Below are positions 32,189 to 41,370 of a stretch of 64,000 nt of DNA, piece by piece. Under the pieces are notes generated by a model. It was given only the letters and a program-made list of their open reading frames with translations. It did not search any database and was not told the DNA's origin. A program made the position numbers and the translations under genes. The stretch is from assembly GCF_028748065.1 (NCBI RefSeq), contig NZ_CP118166.1:1999501-2063500 (forward strand). Reading direction: 5' to 3'. This DNA comes from Hyphococcus flavus. Its GTDB lineage: Bacteria > Pseudomonadota > Alphaproteobacteria > Caulobacterales > Parvularculaceae. Each line of letters starts with the position of its first letter. Within the stretch, counting starts at the first letter, position 1.

Positions 32189-33498
32189 TACGAATTCTTT
32201 TCGTGTGTAGCGAGCATGGGTGAAAGCGCGGCGCAGACATCAGCGAGTATGCGCGCGGCGTTCTCCTCAGCACAGGATTTTGCCGCGGCGGTCATGGCCT
32301 GGCGGGTTTTTTGATCGGCGAACAGGCGACGCGTCGCCGTAGCAATCTCGCGCTCGTTTCGGGTCAAGGCCGCGCCGCCGGCTTTGCGCATCTCGGCATA
32401 GGTTTCGACGAAATTAAAAACATGAGGTCCGTGCAAAATCGCAGCGCCAAGGCGTGCGGGCTCCAACGGATTATGGCCGCCCTTTTCCGTCAAGCTGCCG
32501 CCAACAAAACTGACATCGCAAAGGCGATAAAAAATTCCCAGTTCACCAAGCGTGTCAGCAATGTAGATATCGGTTTCAGAGGCGATTTTGTCGTTGTTTT
32601 CGCGTCGTGCGGTTTTCAATCCGACGCTGTTCGCCATCCCTTCTATGTCGGCGCCCCGGTCGGGATGACGTGGTGCGATGATCGTCAGCAGATCGGGAAA
32701 GGAAGACTTGAGTAGTTTCGCCGCAGACAAAAGCTGTTGTTCTTCGCCCGGGTGCGTACTGGCTGCAAGCCAGCGGCGCCGGGCGCCGATTTGGCTGGCG
32801 ATATCGGATATCAGTTTTTCATCAGCGGGAAGCGGCGGCGCGGCGTATTTGAGGTTGCCAAGGGACTTGATCGGTTGCCCTGAAAGATGGCTAAGGCGTT
32901 CAGCGTTTTGTTGATCCTGCGCGATGATAACGTCAAACGCCGACAATATGTACTTGATGGCGTTAGGCTGACGTTTCCAGTCGTCATAAGATCCCGGCGA
33001 GATACGGCCATTCACCAGCGCCATGAATGGAATGCTCGAACGTGCTTTCAAAATAAGGTTCGGCCAGAATTCAGACTCAACAAAAATCGCTGCATCCGGG
33101 CGCCAGTGTTCCAGAAAATCTGTAACGTAATGCGGATGATCGAGGGGAATGAATTGATGAAAGGCGCGCTCAGGAAGGCGCTCTTCCAACAGGCGCGCTG
33201 AACTTACCGTGCCTGTGGTGACAAGAAAGATCGCGTCCGGGCGCTCGGCTTTCAGCTGATCGACCAGCGGCAACACGGAAAGCGACTCACCGACGCTGGC
33301 GCCGTGGATCCAGATGAGAAAACCTTGCGGTCTTTCTCGTTCCGCCTTGCCTTTGCGTTCGCCGATGCGTTCCGCATCTTCCTTGCCGGCTTTCAGTCGC
33401 CGATCGAGCGTGAACGCGGCGACAGGCTCCGCAACGCGGCTGAGGGCGCGATACATTTTCAGCCCCAAAGGTTCGCGCATTTCCGTCGTCATCGGCAA
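32188..33498 (-). CDS. waaA: 3-deoxy-D-manno-octulosonic acid (Kdo) transferase
   Basis: A 436-residue GT-B glycosyltransferase that transfers Kdo from CMP-Kdo to lipid IVA. The catalytic Glu motif lies in WIHGASVGESLSVLPLV. Family blocks follow: HQFIPLDHPHYVTDFLEHWRPDAAIFVESEFWPNLIL, NGRISPGSYDDWKR, and in the C-terminal domain LAASTHPGEEQQLLSAAKLL, DTLGELGIFYRLCDVSFVGGSLTEKGGHNPLEPARLGAAILHGPHVFNF. The start could be M1 at 33498 or MTTEMREP six bases later. Sits between the DUF374 acyltransferase and lpxK. Confidence 0.95.
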   Translation of the reverse strand: MPMTTEMREPLGLKMYRALSRVAEPVAAFTLDRRLKAGKEDAERIGERKGKAERERPQGFLIWIHGASVGESLSVLPLVDQLKAERPDAIFLVTTGTVSSARLLEERLPERAFHQFIPLDHPHYVTDFLEHWRPDAAIFVESEFWPNLILKARSSIPFMALVNGRISPGSYDDWKRQPNAIKYILSAFDVIIAQDQQNAERLSHLSGQPIKSLGNLKYAAPPLPADEKLISDIASQIGARRRWLAASTHPGEEQQLLSAAKLLKSSFPDLLTIIAPRHPDRGADIEGMANSVGLKTARRENNDKIASETDIYIADTLGELGIFYRLCDVSFVGGSLTEKGGHNPLEPARLGAAILHGPHVFNFVETYAEMRKAGGAALTRNEREIATATRRLFADQKTRQAMTAAAKSCAEENAARILADVCAALSPMLATHEKNS

Positions 33499-33511
33499 GT
33501 CGGCAATCCTC

Positions 33512-34213
33512 TTAGTCGCTTCGTTTCGCGCGCTCGTCTGCTTCCCGCGTGATCTTGTCTATGGCGGTTTCAAGCTCTTTGCGCAGGCGTTCCTGAGCGT
33601 CATCATCAGCATATGCGGGCACGATTATAGACGGGCCGACAATGTAATACCCCTTGGAAAACGGTGCGGCCATCAAAAACCGGTCCCATGTGTTTAAACG
33701 CGACCCGCGACTGGCGGAATAGGCGATGGGAAGAATTGGCGCGCCGCTGAGCTGCGCAAGACGGATAACGCCGGGTTTGACCTTTTCAGCAGGGCCCGTG
33801 GGGCCATCCGGCGTCAGGCCAACCAGATTCTGCCCTGCCAGCGCAGACATCATTTCGGAGACGGCTGCAACGCCGCGTTTGCTTTTGCCGGGCTTGCTGG
33901 CGCTTGCGGCCGATCCGCGAATAAACTCGATCCCGAACTGGCTGACGGACTGGGCCATCATCTGCCCGTCCCGATGAGCTGAGACGAGCATGAAGAAACG
34001 CCGTTCAGTTCTTCGCTTCAGCATGGGAACCATCAGCAAGCGGTTGTGCCAGAATGCGACGATTACGCCTTTGTCGTGCTGTTCGGCCGCTTCGTAGTGT
34101 TCCAGCCCTTCTAGCTCCCAACGAGAGGAAAAGTAGACCAGGCGGATATAAAGGCCGATGAGGAAAGACGCGGCGTGCTGGGCGAAAGCGCTTTTGGCAA
34201 GGCGTTTGAGCAT
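33512..34213 (-). CDS. DUF374 lysophospholipid acyltransferase-like protein
   Basis: A 233-residue protein from ATG 34213 (MLKRLAKSAFAQHAASFLIGLYIRLVYFSSRW). The DUF374 blocks are clear: VIVAFWHNRLLMVPML (the HxxxxD/N-like site), FFMLVSAHRDGQMMAQSVSQFGIEFIRGSA, LVGLTPDGPTGPAEKVKPGVIRLAQLSGAPILPIAYSASRG. This group sits next to waaA in many alphaproteobacteria and is thought to acylate lipid A or a related lipid; the substrate is not proven. Genes run DUF374, waaA, lpxK, lpxL-like with short gaps. A longer reading back to 34396 lacks coding character. Confidence 0.88.
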   Translation of the reverse strand: MLKRLAKSAFAQHAASFLIGLYIRLVYFSSRWELEGLEHYEAAEQHDKGVIVAFWHNRLLMVPMLKRRTERRFFMLVSAHRDGQMMAQSVSQFGIEFIRGSAASASKPGKSKRGVAAVSEMMSALAGQNLVGLTPDGPTGPAEKVKPGVIRLAQLSGAPILPIAYSASRGSRLNTWDRFLMAAPFSKGYYIVGPSIIVPAYADDDAQERLRKELETAIDKITREADERAKRSD

Positions 34214-34373
34214 GTGCGGTCGTATTCCCGGGCTCGGTGCGGTGGTTGGCGGCTTGCCAAAAGGCGTTCCGCAATTCCGCCTCAAGGTCAATAGGTTGCG
34301 CCGAATCGCGGTGTTAGCAACAATGCAATACGAATACGAATGGAATGGTTTCTTGTCGTCTGAAAAAACCGAA

Positions 34374-36125
34374 ATGAAGGATGCTGGTCTGACCACGCGT
34401 TTACTGGGCGCGCGTTTGTGGCGGGATTACCTTGTCCGCTACTGGCCGCGTCTTGCATTGGCGCTTGGGGCCATGGCGGTTTATTCGGGCGCGAACGCCT
34501 CGATCGCATTCGGTGTTGAATGGATTTTTGGCGCGCTATCTGGCGGCGAATCGGCTGCGCCGCTGGCGCGGGTCTCATATCTCGGGCCGCTTGTCATCGT
34601 TCTGTTGGGATTGATCTACGCGGGCTCGCTTTATGCTGTCAGCCGCCTTAATGCCGGGGCTACGCTGTCCGTCCTGCGCGATATTCAAACAGACATGTTC
34701 GACCGTCTGACGACGCTCGATTTCGCACAGGTGCGCGGCGAAGTGTCCGGGCAGTTCATTTCACGGTTCACCAATGACGTGATGGTCATGCGCGAAATGC
34801 TGACGCGGCTGGCGAACGGCGTGCGCGACGCGCTGACATTTTTGGGTCTTTGTGCTGCGATGATCTGGTTCGACGCCGTGTTGTTTTTGATCATTGTGCT
34901 GGTTTACGGCGTAGTAGGGGTTGTCGTCTCACGGATCGGCAAGATCATGCGCTCGACGTCCCGCGATGCACAAGCGCAGGCAGGCGATGTGACGTCTCTC
35001 ATCAACGAAAGCGTCAGCGGCGCCCGCATGGTGCGAAGTTATCAACTGGAACCGCTTGAGCGTGCTCGCGCCGGCGCAGCTTTCGATGACCGATTGCGTC
35101 TGTTAAAAAAGCTCGCCTATACGCGCGCGCTCAATGAGCCGCTAATTTTTATCGCCGGTTCTATTGCCATCGCCATCATCATTGGCGTTGTCGCGCTTAG
35201 AATTTCATCCGGCGATATCGCGTTTTCGGAATTCACCGGCTTCATGACGGCGTTGCTGTTGCTATCGCAACCAGCGCGCGGCCTCGGCACGTTGAACGCC
35301 GTCGCGCAAGAGGGATTCGGCGCGTTTGAGCGGATGATTGGGCTTATCGACATGACGCCCGCTATCAAGTCCGCGCCTGACGCCATTGATCTGCCGCCGG
35401 GAAAGGGAGCCATCACTTTTGACAAGGTTTCGTTTTCCTATGGCGATAAAAACGCTCTGGAAGATATCTCGCTCGAGATCCCGGCTGGAAAGATGGTCGC
35501 GCTAGTCGGCGCATCAGGCGCGGGCAAATCGACGCTGATCAATCTGCTGCCGCGCCTTTACGACTGCACGTCGGGTCGCATTCTGCTCGATGGCGAGGAT
35601 ATCCGCAAGGTTTCCTTGCGGTCATTACGTGCGCGTATGGCGCTGGTCAGTCAGGAAGCGATCTTATTCAACATGTCTGCGCTCGAAAACATTGCGTTCG
35701 GCCGTCCGGAGGCGGGCAGGGCTGATATTATCCGTGCGGCGGAAAGTGCGGCAGCGAACGAATTCATCAGTACAATGTTAAATGGTTATGACACGGTACT
35801 GGGCGAGGGCGGCGCCAACCTTTCCGGCGGTCAGCGCCAGCGTATTGCACTCGCACGTGCGTTTTTAAAAGATGCGCCGATCCTGCTGCTGGATGAGGCG
35901 ACGTCGGCGCTCGATGCGGAATCGGAAACGAAAATTCAGGAAGCGCTAGTGCGTCTTACCAAAGGGCGCACGACGCTGGTCATCGCGCACAGGTTGTCTA
36001 CAGTGAAAGACGCGGACATGATTGTTGTCATGGACAAGGGGCGCATTATTGAAACCGGAACCCATGACGAGCTTGTCGCTGTAGACGGAGCCTACGCCAA
36101 ACAAGCAGCATTGCAGCTAGTCTGA
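34374..36125 (+). CDS. MsbA-like ABC transporter, fused permease-ATPase
   Basis: A 583-residue half-transporter from ATG 34374 (MKDAGLTTRLLGARLW); ATG 34323 would add 17 unconserved residues. Six transmembrane helices fill about residues 25-285. The nucleotide-binding domain has Walker A LVGASGAGKSTLINLLP, Q-loop ALVSQEAILF, signature LSGGQRQRIALARAF, Walker B ILLLDEATSALD and the H-loop VIAHRLST. It would flip lipid A-core or another lipid across the inner membrane as a dimer. It diverges from the DUF374/waaA/lpxK/lpxL operon, whose products make lipid A, so MsbA function is likely but not proven. Confidence 0.9.
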   Translation: MKDAGLTTRLLGARLWRDYLVRYWPRLALALGAMAVYSGANASIAFGVEWIFGALSGGESAAPLARVSYLGPLVIVLLGLIYAGSLYAVSRLNAGATLSVLRDIQTDMFDRLTTLDFAQVRGEVSGQFISRFTNDVMVMREMLTRLANGVRDALTFLGLCAAMIWFDAVLFLIIVLVYGVVGVVVSRIGKIMRSTSRDAQAQAGDVTSLINESVSGARMVRSYQLEPLERARAGAAFDDRLRLLKKLAYTRALNEPLIFIAGSIAIAIIIGVVALRISSGDIAFSEFTGFMTALLLLSQPARGLGTLNAVAQEGFGAFERMIGLIDMTPAIKSAPDAIDLPPGKGAITFDKVSFSYGDKNALEDISLEIPAGKMVALVGASGAGKSTLINLLPRLYDCTSGRILLDGEDIRKVSLRSLRARMALVSQEAILFNMSALENIAFGRPEAGRADIIRAAESAAANEFISTMLNGYDTVLGEGGANLSGGQRQRIALARAFLKDAPILLLDEATSALDAESETKIQEALVRLTKGRTTLVIAHRLSTVKDADMIVVMDKGRIIETGTHDELVAVDGAYAKQAALQLV

Positions 36126-36824
36126 TCACTCCCGCCGCAGCAACACATCCATCCAGATGCTGGCGAGTGGTTTCGGTTTGAACTCGCGCTTTAACGCCGC
36201 TGGATCATAAGCATCTGAAGCCGCCCAACCGATCAGCGCGTCAGTATCATTGAGCGGAATGTTGTTCGCGCGTGCGTGCTGAATGTACCGCTCAAAAGCG
36301 AGATCGATGACGCCGGTCTTCGCGGATTTCACGTGACCGTACTTGAAAGTGAGCTGGTCAAGCGCTTCGTCCAGCGGTTTCTTCTCGTGAAAAAAAAGAT
36401 ACAGCGCCGACATCAGGCCCGCCCGATCCGCGCCGGATTTGCAGTGCATAATGGCGGGGTACTCGACCGCCTCAAACAAGTCGCGTGCGTTGCGCAATAC
36501 TTCGACAGATGGCGCTTCGCGCGAAAACACCCGGAAGTTGACGAGCGTCAGCCCCAGTTTTTCGCATGCGTCTTCTTCGAGCAGCAAAGCCCCGCTCGGT
36601 TTTTCACCGCGCAAGTTGATGACGGTTTTTACGCCGCGTTCTTTCCATTGTTTCAGCTTTGCGGGAGAGGGCTGATAGGTGCGCCACATCTTGCCCGGCG
36701 CAATTTCGAACGTGTTGTCGTAGACTTTGCGCAAGAACCCGTGATCGCCAAGCATCAGCGCGCGCCAGGCGCGCCGCCGCCCTTCTGGCGTTGCAAATTC
36801 TTCACGGGTAAAGGCGTCGCCCAT
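36126..36824 (-). CDS. Dual-specificity/tyrosine phosphatase-family protein
   Basis: A 232-residue protein with a C-x5-R phosphatase loop HCKSGADRAG in YPAIMHCKSGADRAGLMSALYLFF. Upstream features are typical of DSP-like enzymes: WRTYQPSPAKLKQWKERGVKTVINLRGE and the general acid region. The rest is a helical C-terminus (YGHVKSAKTGVIDLAFERYIQ). Related proteins in alphaproteobacteria sit in lipid A loci and may act on lipids or on sugar phosphates rather than on protein; that is inference from place. Its stop is directly adjacent to the convergent transporter stop, and DUF4170 precedes it by 9 nt. Confidence 0.85.
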   Translation of the reverse strand: MGDAFTREEFATPEGRRRAWRALMLGDHGFLRKVYDNTFEIAPGKMWRTYQPSPAKLKQWKERGVKTVINLRGEKPSGALLLEEDACEKLGLTLVNFRVFSREAPSVEVLRNARDLFEAVEYPAIMHCKSGADRAGLMSALYLFFHEKKPLDEALDQLTFKYGHVKSAKTGVIDLAFERYIQHARANNIPLNDTDALIGWAASDAYDPAALKREFKPKPLASIWMDVLLRRE

Positions 36825-36833
36825 TATTGAAGC

Positions 36834-37067
36834 TTAAAACTTTCCATCCCCATCGGGATCAAGAAGCTTATGCATGTGCACAATGAAGTAACGCATATGC
36901 GCGTTATCAACGGTTTGCTGTGCTTTCGAACGCCATGCTTTTTCAGCTTCGGCGTAGTTTGGAAAGACCCCGACAATATCGAGCTTGCTCAAATCACGGA
37001 AATTGACTTCCTCAAGATTATCAAGCTCGCCGCCGAATACTAAATGAAGCAGTTGCTTGTCGGACAT
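36834..37067 (-). CDS. DUF4170 family protein
   Basis: A 77-residue protein: LLHLVFGGELDNLEEVNFRDLSKLDIVGVFPNYAEAEKAWRSKAQQTVDNAHMRYFIVHMHKLLDPD is the complete DUF4170 unit. The family is a conserved alphaproteobacterial companion of waaA and pmbA genes with unknown function. It lies between pmbA (21-nt gap) and the DSP phosphatase (9-nt gap) on the same strand, forming a probable three-gene operon. Confidence 0.9.
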   Translation of the reverse strand: MSDKQLLHLVFGGELDNLEEVNFRDLSKLDIVGVFPNYAEAEKAWRSKAQQTVDNAHMRYFIVHMHKLLDPDGDGKF

Positions 37068-37088
37068 GCATATCTCTCCGTTAGAGTT

Positions 37089-38432
37089 TTAGTTGCCTGC
37101 GATGGTCATCGCCGGGATCAAGACGCTTGGTGCGTTGGTTGCACCGCGAATATCGAGGTCGTTGGCCGGAACAAGCCCGGCGAACATTTCAAGAATGTTG
37201 CCGGCGATGGTGATCTCGCTTACCGGGTCAGCGACGGTGCCGTTTTCAAACCAGAAACCGGAGCAGCCAACGGAATAATCGCCCGTATTGGGGTTCACCT
37301 GTGGCCCAAACATATCGGTAACGAGGAGGCCCTCTTTCGCGTCGTTTAAAAGTTCATCGAAAGTTTTTTTACCTGGCTCCAGTGTCAGGTTTGTTGAGCC
37401 TGAGCCTGGCGCGCCGCCGGTTCCGCGTGCGGCGCGGGCGTTAGTTTCCAGCCCAAGCTGCATCGCTTGTGACGCATTCATCAACCATGCGGTCAGAACG
37501 CCATTTTTGATCAGGTCGATGCGAGCATTAACGACACCTTCGCCATCGAACGGGCGCGAGCCCGCACCTTGAAGAACATGTGGATCATCGATGATATTGA
37601 TGTTTTCGGCAAAAATTTTCTCGCCGAGCTTGTCTTTCAAAAAGCTGACGCCGCGCGCAATGGCGCCGCCGTTCACAGCGCCTGAAAGGTGCGACAGAAG
37701 CGAACGCGATAGGCGATTGTCGAATACAACCGGCGCGGTGCGGCTTTTCAGTTTCTGCGGTGACAGTCTTTTGACAGCGCGCTCCCCGGCGTTCTTGCCG
37801 ATAGCGACCGGGTCGCCAAGGTTCGAAAGGTGCGTTTTCGAATCGTAATCGTAATCGCGCTCCATGCCGTTATCGTCCTGCGCGAGAACACTCACGGAAA
37901 CGGAATGATTGGAGCCGCCGGATTGGCCGAAGAAACCGTGGCTGGTCATCAGCCACTTCTGGCCTTCGCCATAGCTGGCGCCGGCGCCTGATGAATTGAC
38001 GACGCCTTTTATGGCAAGCGCCGCCTCTTCGCATGCAGCGGCGCGTTCCTGCAGCGCTTCAGTCGATGGCTCTGCATAATCGCCCAGGTCGAGATCTCTG
38101 AACGGGGCTTTCGCCAGCCGGTCGACGGGGGCGAGCCCGCAATAGGGGTCTTCGGGCGCGGACTTCGCCATGGCGGCGCAGCGTTCCGCAAGCTCTTTCA
38201 GGCCTGATCGGGAATGGTCAGTTGTTGAAACGCTTGCCTGACGCTTGCCAATCAGGACGCGCAGACCGAGGTCTGCGGCTTCAGACCTTTCCACGTCCTC
38301 AAGCTTGCCCATCCGCCAGGAAACGCCGCTGGAAACGGAGTGAAAAAACACCGCGTCCGCGGCCTCGGCCCCGGCGGCTTTGGCGTCGGCGAGGACGGCC
38401 GACAGGATCGATTCTGCTTCTTTGCTCTGCAT
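37089..38432 (-). CDS. pmbA: TldD/PmbA family metalloprotease-like protein (PmbA/TldE)
   Basis: A 447-residue PmbA/TldE-type protein, from ATG 38432 (MQSKEAESILSAVLADAKAAG). Typical blocks are LGLRVLIGKRQASVSTTDHS, MAKSAPEDPYCGLAP, NHSVSVSVLAQDDNGMERDYDYDSKTHLSNL, GERAVKRLSPQKLKSRTAPVVFDNRLSRSLLSHLSGAVNGGAIARG, and the C-terminal FEELLND-like and VGCSGFWFENGTVADPVSEITIAGN. TldE lacks the HExxxH zinc site and works with TldD in a complex that processes peptide natural products and CcdA antitoxin in E. coli. TldD is not in this window. Confidence 0.92.
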   Translation of the reverse strand: MQSKEAESILSAVLADAKAAGAEAADAVFFHSVSSGVSWRMGKLEDVERSEAADLGLRVLIGKRQASVSTTDHSRSGLKELAERCAAMAKSAPEDPYCGLAPVDRLAKAPFRDLDLGDYAEPSTEALQERAAACEEAALAIKGVVNSSGAGASYGEGQKWLMTSHGFFGQSGGSNHSVSVSVLAQDDNGMERDYDYDSKTHLSNLGDPVAIGKNAGERAVKRLSPQKLKSRTAPVVFDNRLSRSLLSHLSGAVNGGAIARGVSFLKDKLGEKIFAENINIIDDPHVLQGAGSRPFDGEGVVNARIDLIKNGVLTAWLMNASQAMQLGLETNARAARGTGGAPGSGSTNLTLEPGKKTFDELLNDAKEGLLVTDMFGPQVNPNTGDYSVGCSGFWFENGTVADPVSEITIAGNILEMFAGLVPANDLDIRGATNAPSVLIPAMTIAGN

Positions 38433-38481
38433 GGGCCGGGGGATAGAGGCTCCCGCCGTTCCGCGCAAGTTGGCCTGAGGT

Positions 38482-39120
38482 TTAGGCGGAAATTTCCTTT
38501 CTCGCACCGTCGCCCCATGCCTTCATGGCGGGCAGGGCGAACATCATGTCGCGCCAGGCCGATGCTTCCGGCGAGAGCGCCACGGGGCCATAAGTGACAA
38601 AGCGCGAGACCACAGGCGCATACATGGCGTCGGCGATGGAGAACTTGCCGAACAGAAAATCACCGCCGTTTCCATATTCTTTCCGGCATTTCGTCCAGAG
38701 ATCATTGATACGGTTGACGTCGCGCTGAACGCCGCCGGCGTTAAGGTGACGCATCCCCTCGCGTGTGAACATCATCGGCCAGACCGTGCGCAGCGCCGCG
38801 AACCCTGAATGCATTTCCGCCGAAACAGATCGCGCAATGGCGCGCGCCTTTGGATCTTCGGGCCAGAGCTGTTTTTCCGGAAACAGCTCGTTCAAATATT
38901 CCATAATCGCGAGAGAATCCCAGATTTTGACGTCGCCATGCGTAAGGAATGGCACAAGCCCGGAAGGAGATTTCTCGGATAGAATGCCGCGCGTCTCTGG
39001 ACGGTCGAGCCTGATATTATCTTCCGTAAACGGAATGCCTGCTTGCGTCAGGAGTAACCACGGCCGCAACGACCAGGAAGAAAGGTTTTTGTCGCCAATC
39101 GTCAAAATCAGGTCGTCCAC
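38482..39120 (-). CDS. Glutathione S-transferase family protein
   Basis: A 212-residue GST. The thioredoxin-like N-terminal domain reads LILTIGDKNLSSWSLRPWLLLTQAGIPFTEDNIRLDRPETR with a Ser in the catalytic position, then the glutathione-binding SPSGLVPFLTHGDVKIWDSLAIMEYLNELFP. The all-helical C-terminal domain has FLFGKFSIADAMYAPVVSRF, the conserved N-cap/hydrophobic staple region. The substrate is unknown. It lies 3 nt after the amidotransferase gene's coding end, so the two are cotranscribed. Confidence 0.92.
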   Translation of the reverse strand: MDDLILTIGDKNLSSWSLRPWLLLTQAGIPFTEDNIRLDRPETRGILSEKSPSGLVPFLTHGDVKIWDSLAIMEYLNELFPEKQLWPEDPKARAIARSVSAEMHSGFAALRTVWPMMFTREGMRHLNAGGVQRDVNRINDLWTKCRKEYGNGGDFLFGKFSIADAMYAPVVSRFVTYGPVALSPEASAWRDMMFALPAMKAWGDGARKEISA

Positions 39121-39123
39121 GTT

Positions 39124-39837
39124 TCACCTCGCATGGTTCAAAAAGAAGTTCGCAATCCAGCGGCCCATGAGTTCTCGGTCGCTGCGGTTCTTGTAGCTTG
39201 AAAGGCCTGTTTCAACCCTGTCCTTTGGCGTGCGTTCGGCGCGCAGGCGCAAAAGCGCGGCGCCAAAGTCGTGGGCGAATTCGGGATGCGGCTGAAACGA
39301 AATCGCCGGGCCTTGCGCATATTCGATGACGCCGTTGGGACAGAAGTCCGATCCGCCAAGAACGCGCGCGCCGGGCGGCGGCGTGACGACTTGATCCTGA
39401 TGCGAAACGGCGCAGGCGATGCGCCGCGCCGGCGGCGTCATCCATGGCGCGCTGCCGTTCAGTTCATATTTATGCACGCCGACGCCCCAGCCTCTGTCCG
39501 ATTTAGTAACCTCGCCGCCGAACGCCTGAGCCATCAACTGGTGGCCGAAACAGACGCCCACTTGCGGTTTTCCTGCTTTGGCTGTCAGCCGGGCAAGCTT
39601 TTCAGCATTAGTGATCCAACTGTCGCCGTCATATACGCCTGACGGAGAACCAGTGATCAGAAGACCGTCAAATTCGCTGGGGCCTGGCGCCGCTTCGCCT
39701 TTGAAAATGGCGGAAGTGGAGAATGAGAACCTAGACGACAGGGGCGCCAGCATCCGTTCGAACATGGCGGGATAAGCGCCATATTCCCGGTTCAGAGGCG
39801 CGGGCGGTTCGCCGGTTTCGAGAATGCGGATATGCAT
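39124..39837 (-). CDS. Class I glutamine amidotransferase (GMP synthase-like GATase)
   Basis: A 237-residue GATase domain protein. The nucleophile Cys is in PQVGVCFGHQLMAQAFGG; ISFQPHPEFAHDFG holds the catalytic His and Glu. The N-terminus MHIRILETGEPPAPLNREYGAYPAMF matches the stand-alone GMP synthase-like amidotransferases, some of which hydrolyse gamma-glutamyl bonds. No synthetase partner is adjacent. It is the first gene of the pair with the GST, an association that might point to glutathione-derived substrates. Confidence 0.88.
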   Translation of the reverse strand: MHIRILETGEPPAPLNREYGAYPAMFERMLAPLSSRFSFSTSAIFKGEAAPGPSEFDGLLITGSPSGVYDGDSWITNAEKLARLTAKAGKPQVGVCFGHQLMAQAFGGEVTKSDRGWGVGVHKYELNGSAPWMTPPARRIACAVSHQDQVVTPPPGARVLGGSDFCPNGVIEYAQGPAISFQPHPEFAHDFGAALLRLRAERTPKDRVETGLSSYKNRSDRELMGRWIANFFLNHAR

Positions 39838-39922
39838 GAGTGATCCTCAACTGCGTCCCGTTCTTGATCCCGCGCGGTGCTTCGCGTCAAGTCGCAAAAA
39901 TTGCGAATAAAGCGAGTGTGAT

Positions 39923-40702
39923 ATGAGCGACTATATTTCCCAAACCTGCGACGGCGCCGTTTTGCGGCTTTGCTTCAACCGGCCGGACAAGAAAAACGCC
40001 ATTACAACGCAAATGTATGCAGCGCTCGCTGATGGTTTGGCGCAAGCGCAGGAAGACAAATCCGTGCGCGCTGTCTTGTTCGAGGGGCGGGGCGATTTTT
40101 TCACCTCCGGCAATGACATCGGCGATTTCATGTCCGGCGCGGCGCTTGCTGATGACGCTCATGGCAGCCGCCCGGTGGTGCGGTTTCTGGAAGCGATCGC
40201 CACGGCGGAAAAGCCGTTGATCGCAGCCGTCAACGGCCCGGCGGTGGGCGTTGGCGTCACCATGCTGTTTCATTGCGATCTCGTTTATGCGTCTGAGGCT
40301 GCGGCGTTCCATACGCCGTTCACCGATCTTGCGGTGGTGCCAGAGGCCGCATCCAGTTTGCTGTTGCCGCGCATTGCGGGTCATCAGCGCGCAGCCGAGA
40401 TGTTTATTCTTGCCAGCAAGATCGATCCGCACCGGGCGCGCGAGTTTGGCTTCGTCAATGAAGTCGTTGCGGCGGACGCGCTTGAGGAAGCAGCGCTTGG
40501 CGCGGCGCGCTCTATCGCTGAAAAGGCCCCTGAAGCGGTGCGCCTCACGAAACAATTGATGAAGGGTGGCCGCGAAGAGGTCCTTGAACGGATGAAAGAG
40601 GAAGGCGAGCATTTCGCCGCGCAGCTTCAGTCCGCTGAATTTCGCGAGGCCGGCGCTGCATTTTTGCAAAAGCGCAAGCCGGATTTCTCAAATATCGGCT
40701 AA
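39923..40702 (+). CDS. Enoyl-CoA hydratase/isomerase family protein
   Basis: A 259-residue crotonase-fold protein. FTSGNDIGDFM is the first oxyanion region, KPLIAAVNGPAVGVGVTMLFHCDLVYASEAAAFHTPFTDLAVVPEAASSLLLPRIAGHQRAAEMF contains the second, with the Glu pair in PEAASS as the catalytic candidates. The C-terminal helices are ordinary. Such enzymes hydrate or isomerise enoyl-CoA; the exact chain length is unknown. It is convergent with the cytochrome b gene, overlapping by four nucleotides at the stops. Confidence 0.9.
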   Translation: MSDYISQTCDGAVLRLCFNRPDKKNAITTQMYAALADGLAQAQEDKSVRAVLFEGRGDFFTSGNDIGDFMSGAALADDAHGSRPVVRFLEAIATAEKPLIAAVNGPAVGVGVTMLFHCDLVYASEAAAFHTPFTDLAVVPEAASSLLLPRIAGHQRAAEMFILASKIDPHRAREFGFVNEVVAADALEEAALGAARSIAEKAPEAVRLTKQLMKGGREEVLERMKEEGEHFAAQLQSAEFREAGAAFLQKRKPDFSNIG

Positions 40703-41355
40703 AGCTGCGTCAGCGCCACAGCCGCTCCGGCGATGATGACGCCAATAACGGCGCGGCCAATGGGAAAAGGCCCAATGCCGGACGCGGTCGCGCCTTTGCG
40801 CTTGCCGGTCACCATGGGGCCGATCAAATTCGCCCGCAGTGCGATATGATAAAAAAGGACCGCGGCGACGTGGAGCCCGATTAGGCCAACGAGCAAATTG
40901 AAATTGGCGTCGTGAAGATCCGACGCCGTGCGGGCCATGTCGAAAGAGACGAGATGCGCCAGCGGACCCGATTCAATGCCGTCCACATCAATCGCGAAGA
41001 GCCCAAAGCCGATTTGCGCCGCGAGCGCGGCAAGAAGCGCCAAGACGCTTAAGGCGCCAAGGGCGTTGTGCCCTATTCGCGGCGTATAGGGCCGTTTCAA
41101 CTTGCGCATATAGGCGAGGATCGCGCCAGGACCTTTGACGAAATCAGAAAAGCGCGCCGTACGCGTTCCGGCAAAGCCCCAATAGATGCGGAAAATCAGA
41201 AGCGCCATCAGCGCAAGTCCGAAGCGGCGGTGCCAGTTCATGACGTCGTTCTCGCCAGACCACCACAGAAGCGCGACCAGCGCCACGGTGCTCCAGTGAA
41301 AGACGCGCACGCTCCAATCCCAGACGATTGCGTCTTTTTGAGATGCTTCCGTCAT
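40699..41355 (-). CDS. Cytochrome b561-type membrane protein
   Basis: A 218-residue protein with four hydrophobic helices and His residues placed as haem b ligands: RVFHWSTVALVALLWWSGE, MNWHRRFGLALMALLIFRIYWG, IGHNALGALSVLALLAALAAQIG and LIGLHVAAVLFYHIALRANLIGPMVTGKR. This is the nickel-hydrogenase-like/cytochrome b561 family. It would exchange electrons between quinol and a periplasmic cytochrome. The neighbouring upstream gene on the same strand encodes just such a cytochrome c, 15 nt away, so the two form a probable redox module. Confidence 0.9.
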   Translation of the reverse strand: MTEASQKDAIVWDWSVRVFHWSTVALVALLWWSGENDVMNWHRRFGLALMALLIFRIYWGFAGTRTARFSDFVKGPGAILAYMRKLKRPYTPRIGHNALGALSVLALLAALAAQIGFGLFAIDVDGIESGPLAHLVSFDMARTASDLHDANFNLLVGLIGLHVAAVLFYHIALRANLIGPMVTGKRKGATASGIGPFPIGRAVIGVIIAGAAVALTQL

Positions 41356-41370
41356 TGCGCTGCGGGCGCC

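Noticed and set aside
39887-40669. 260-residue frame on the minus strand
   Set aside because: Antisense shadow of the enoyl-CoA hydratase gene with no recognisable domain or ribosome site.
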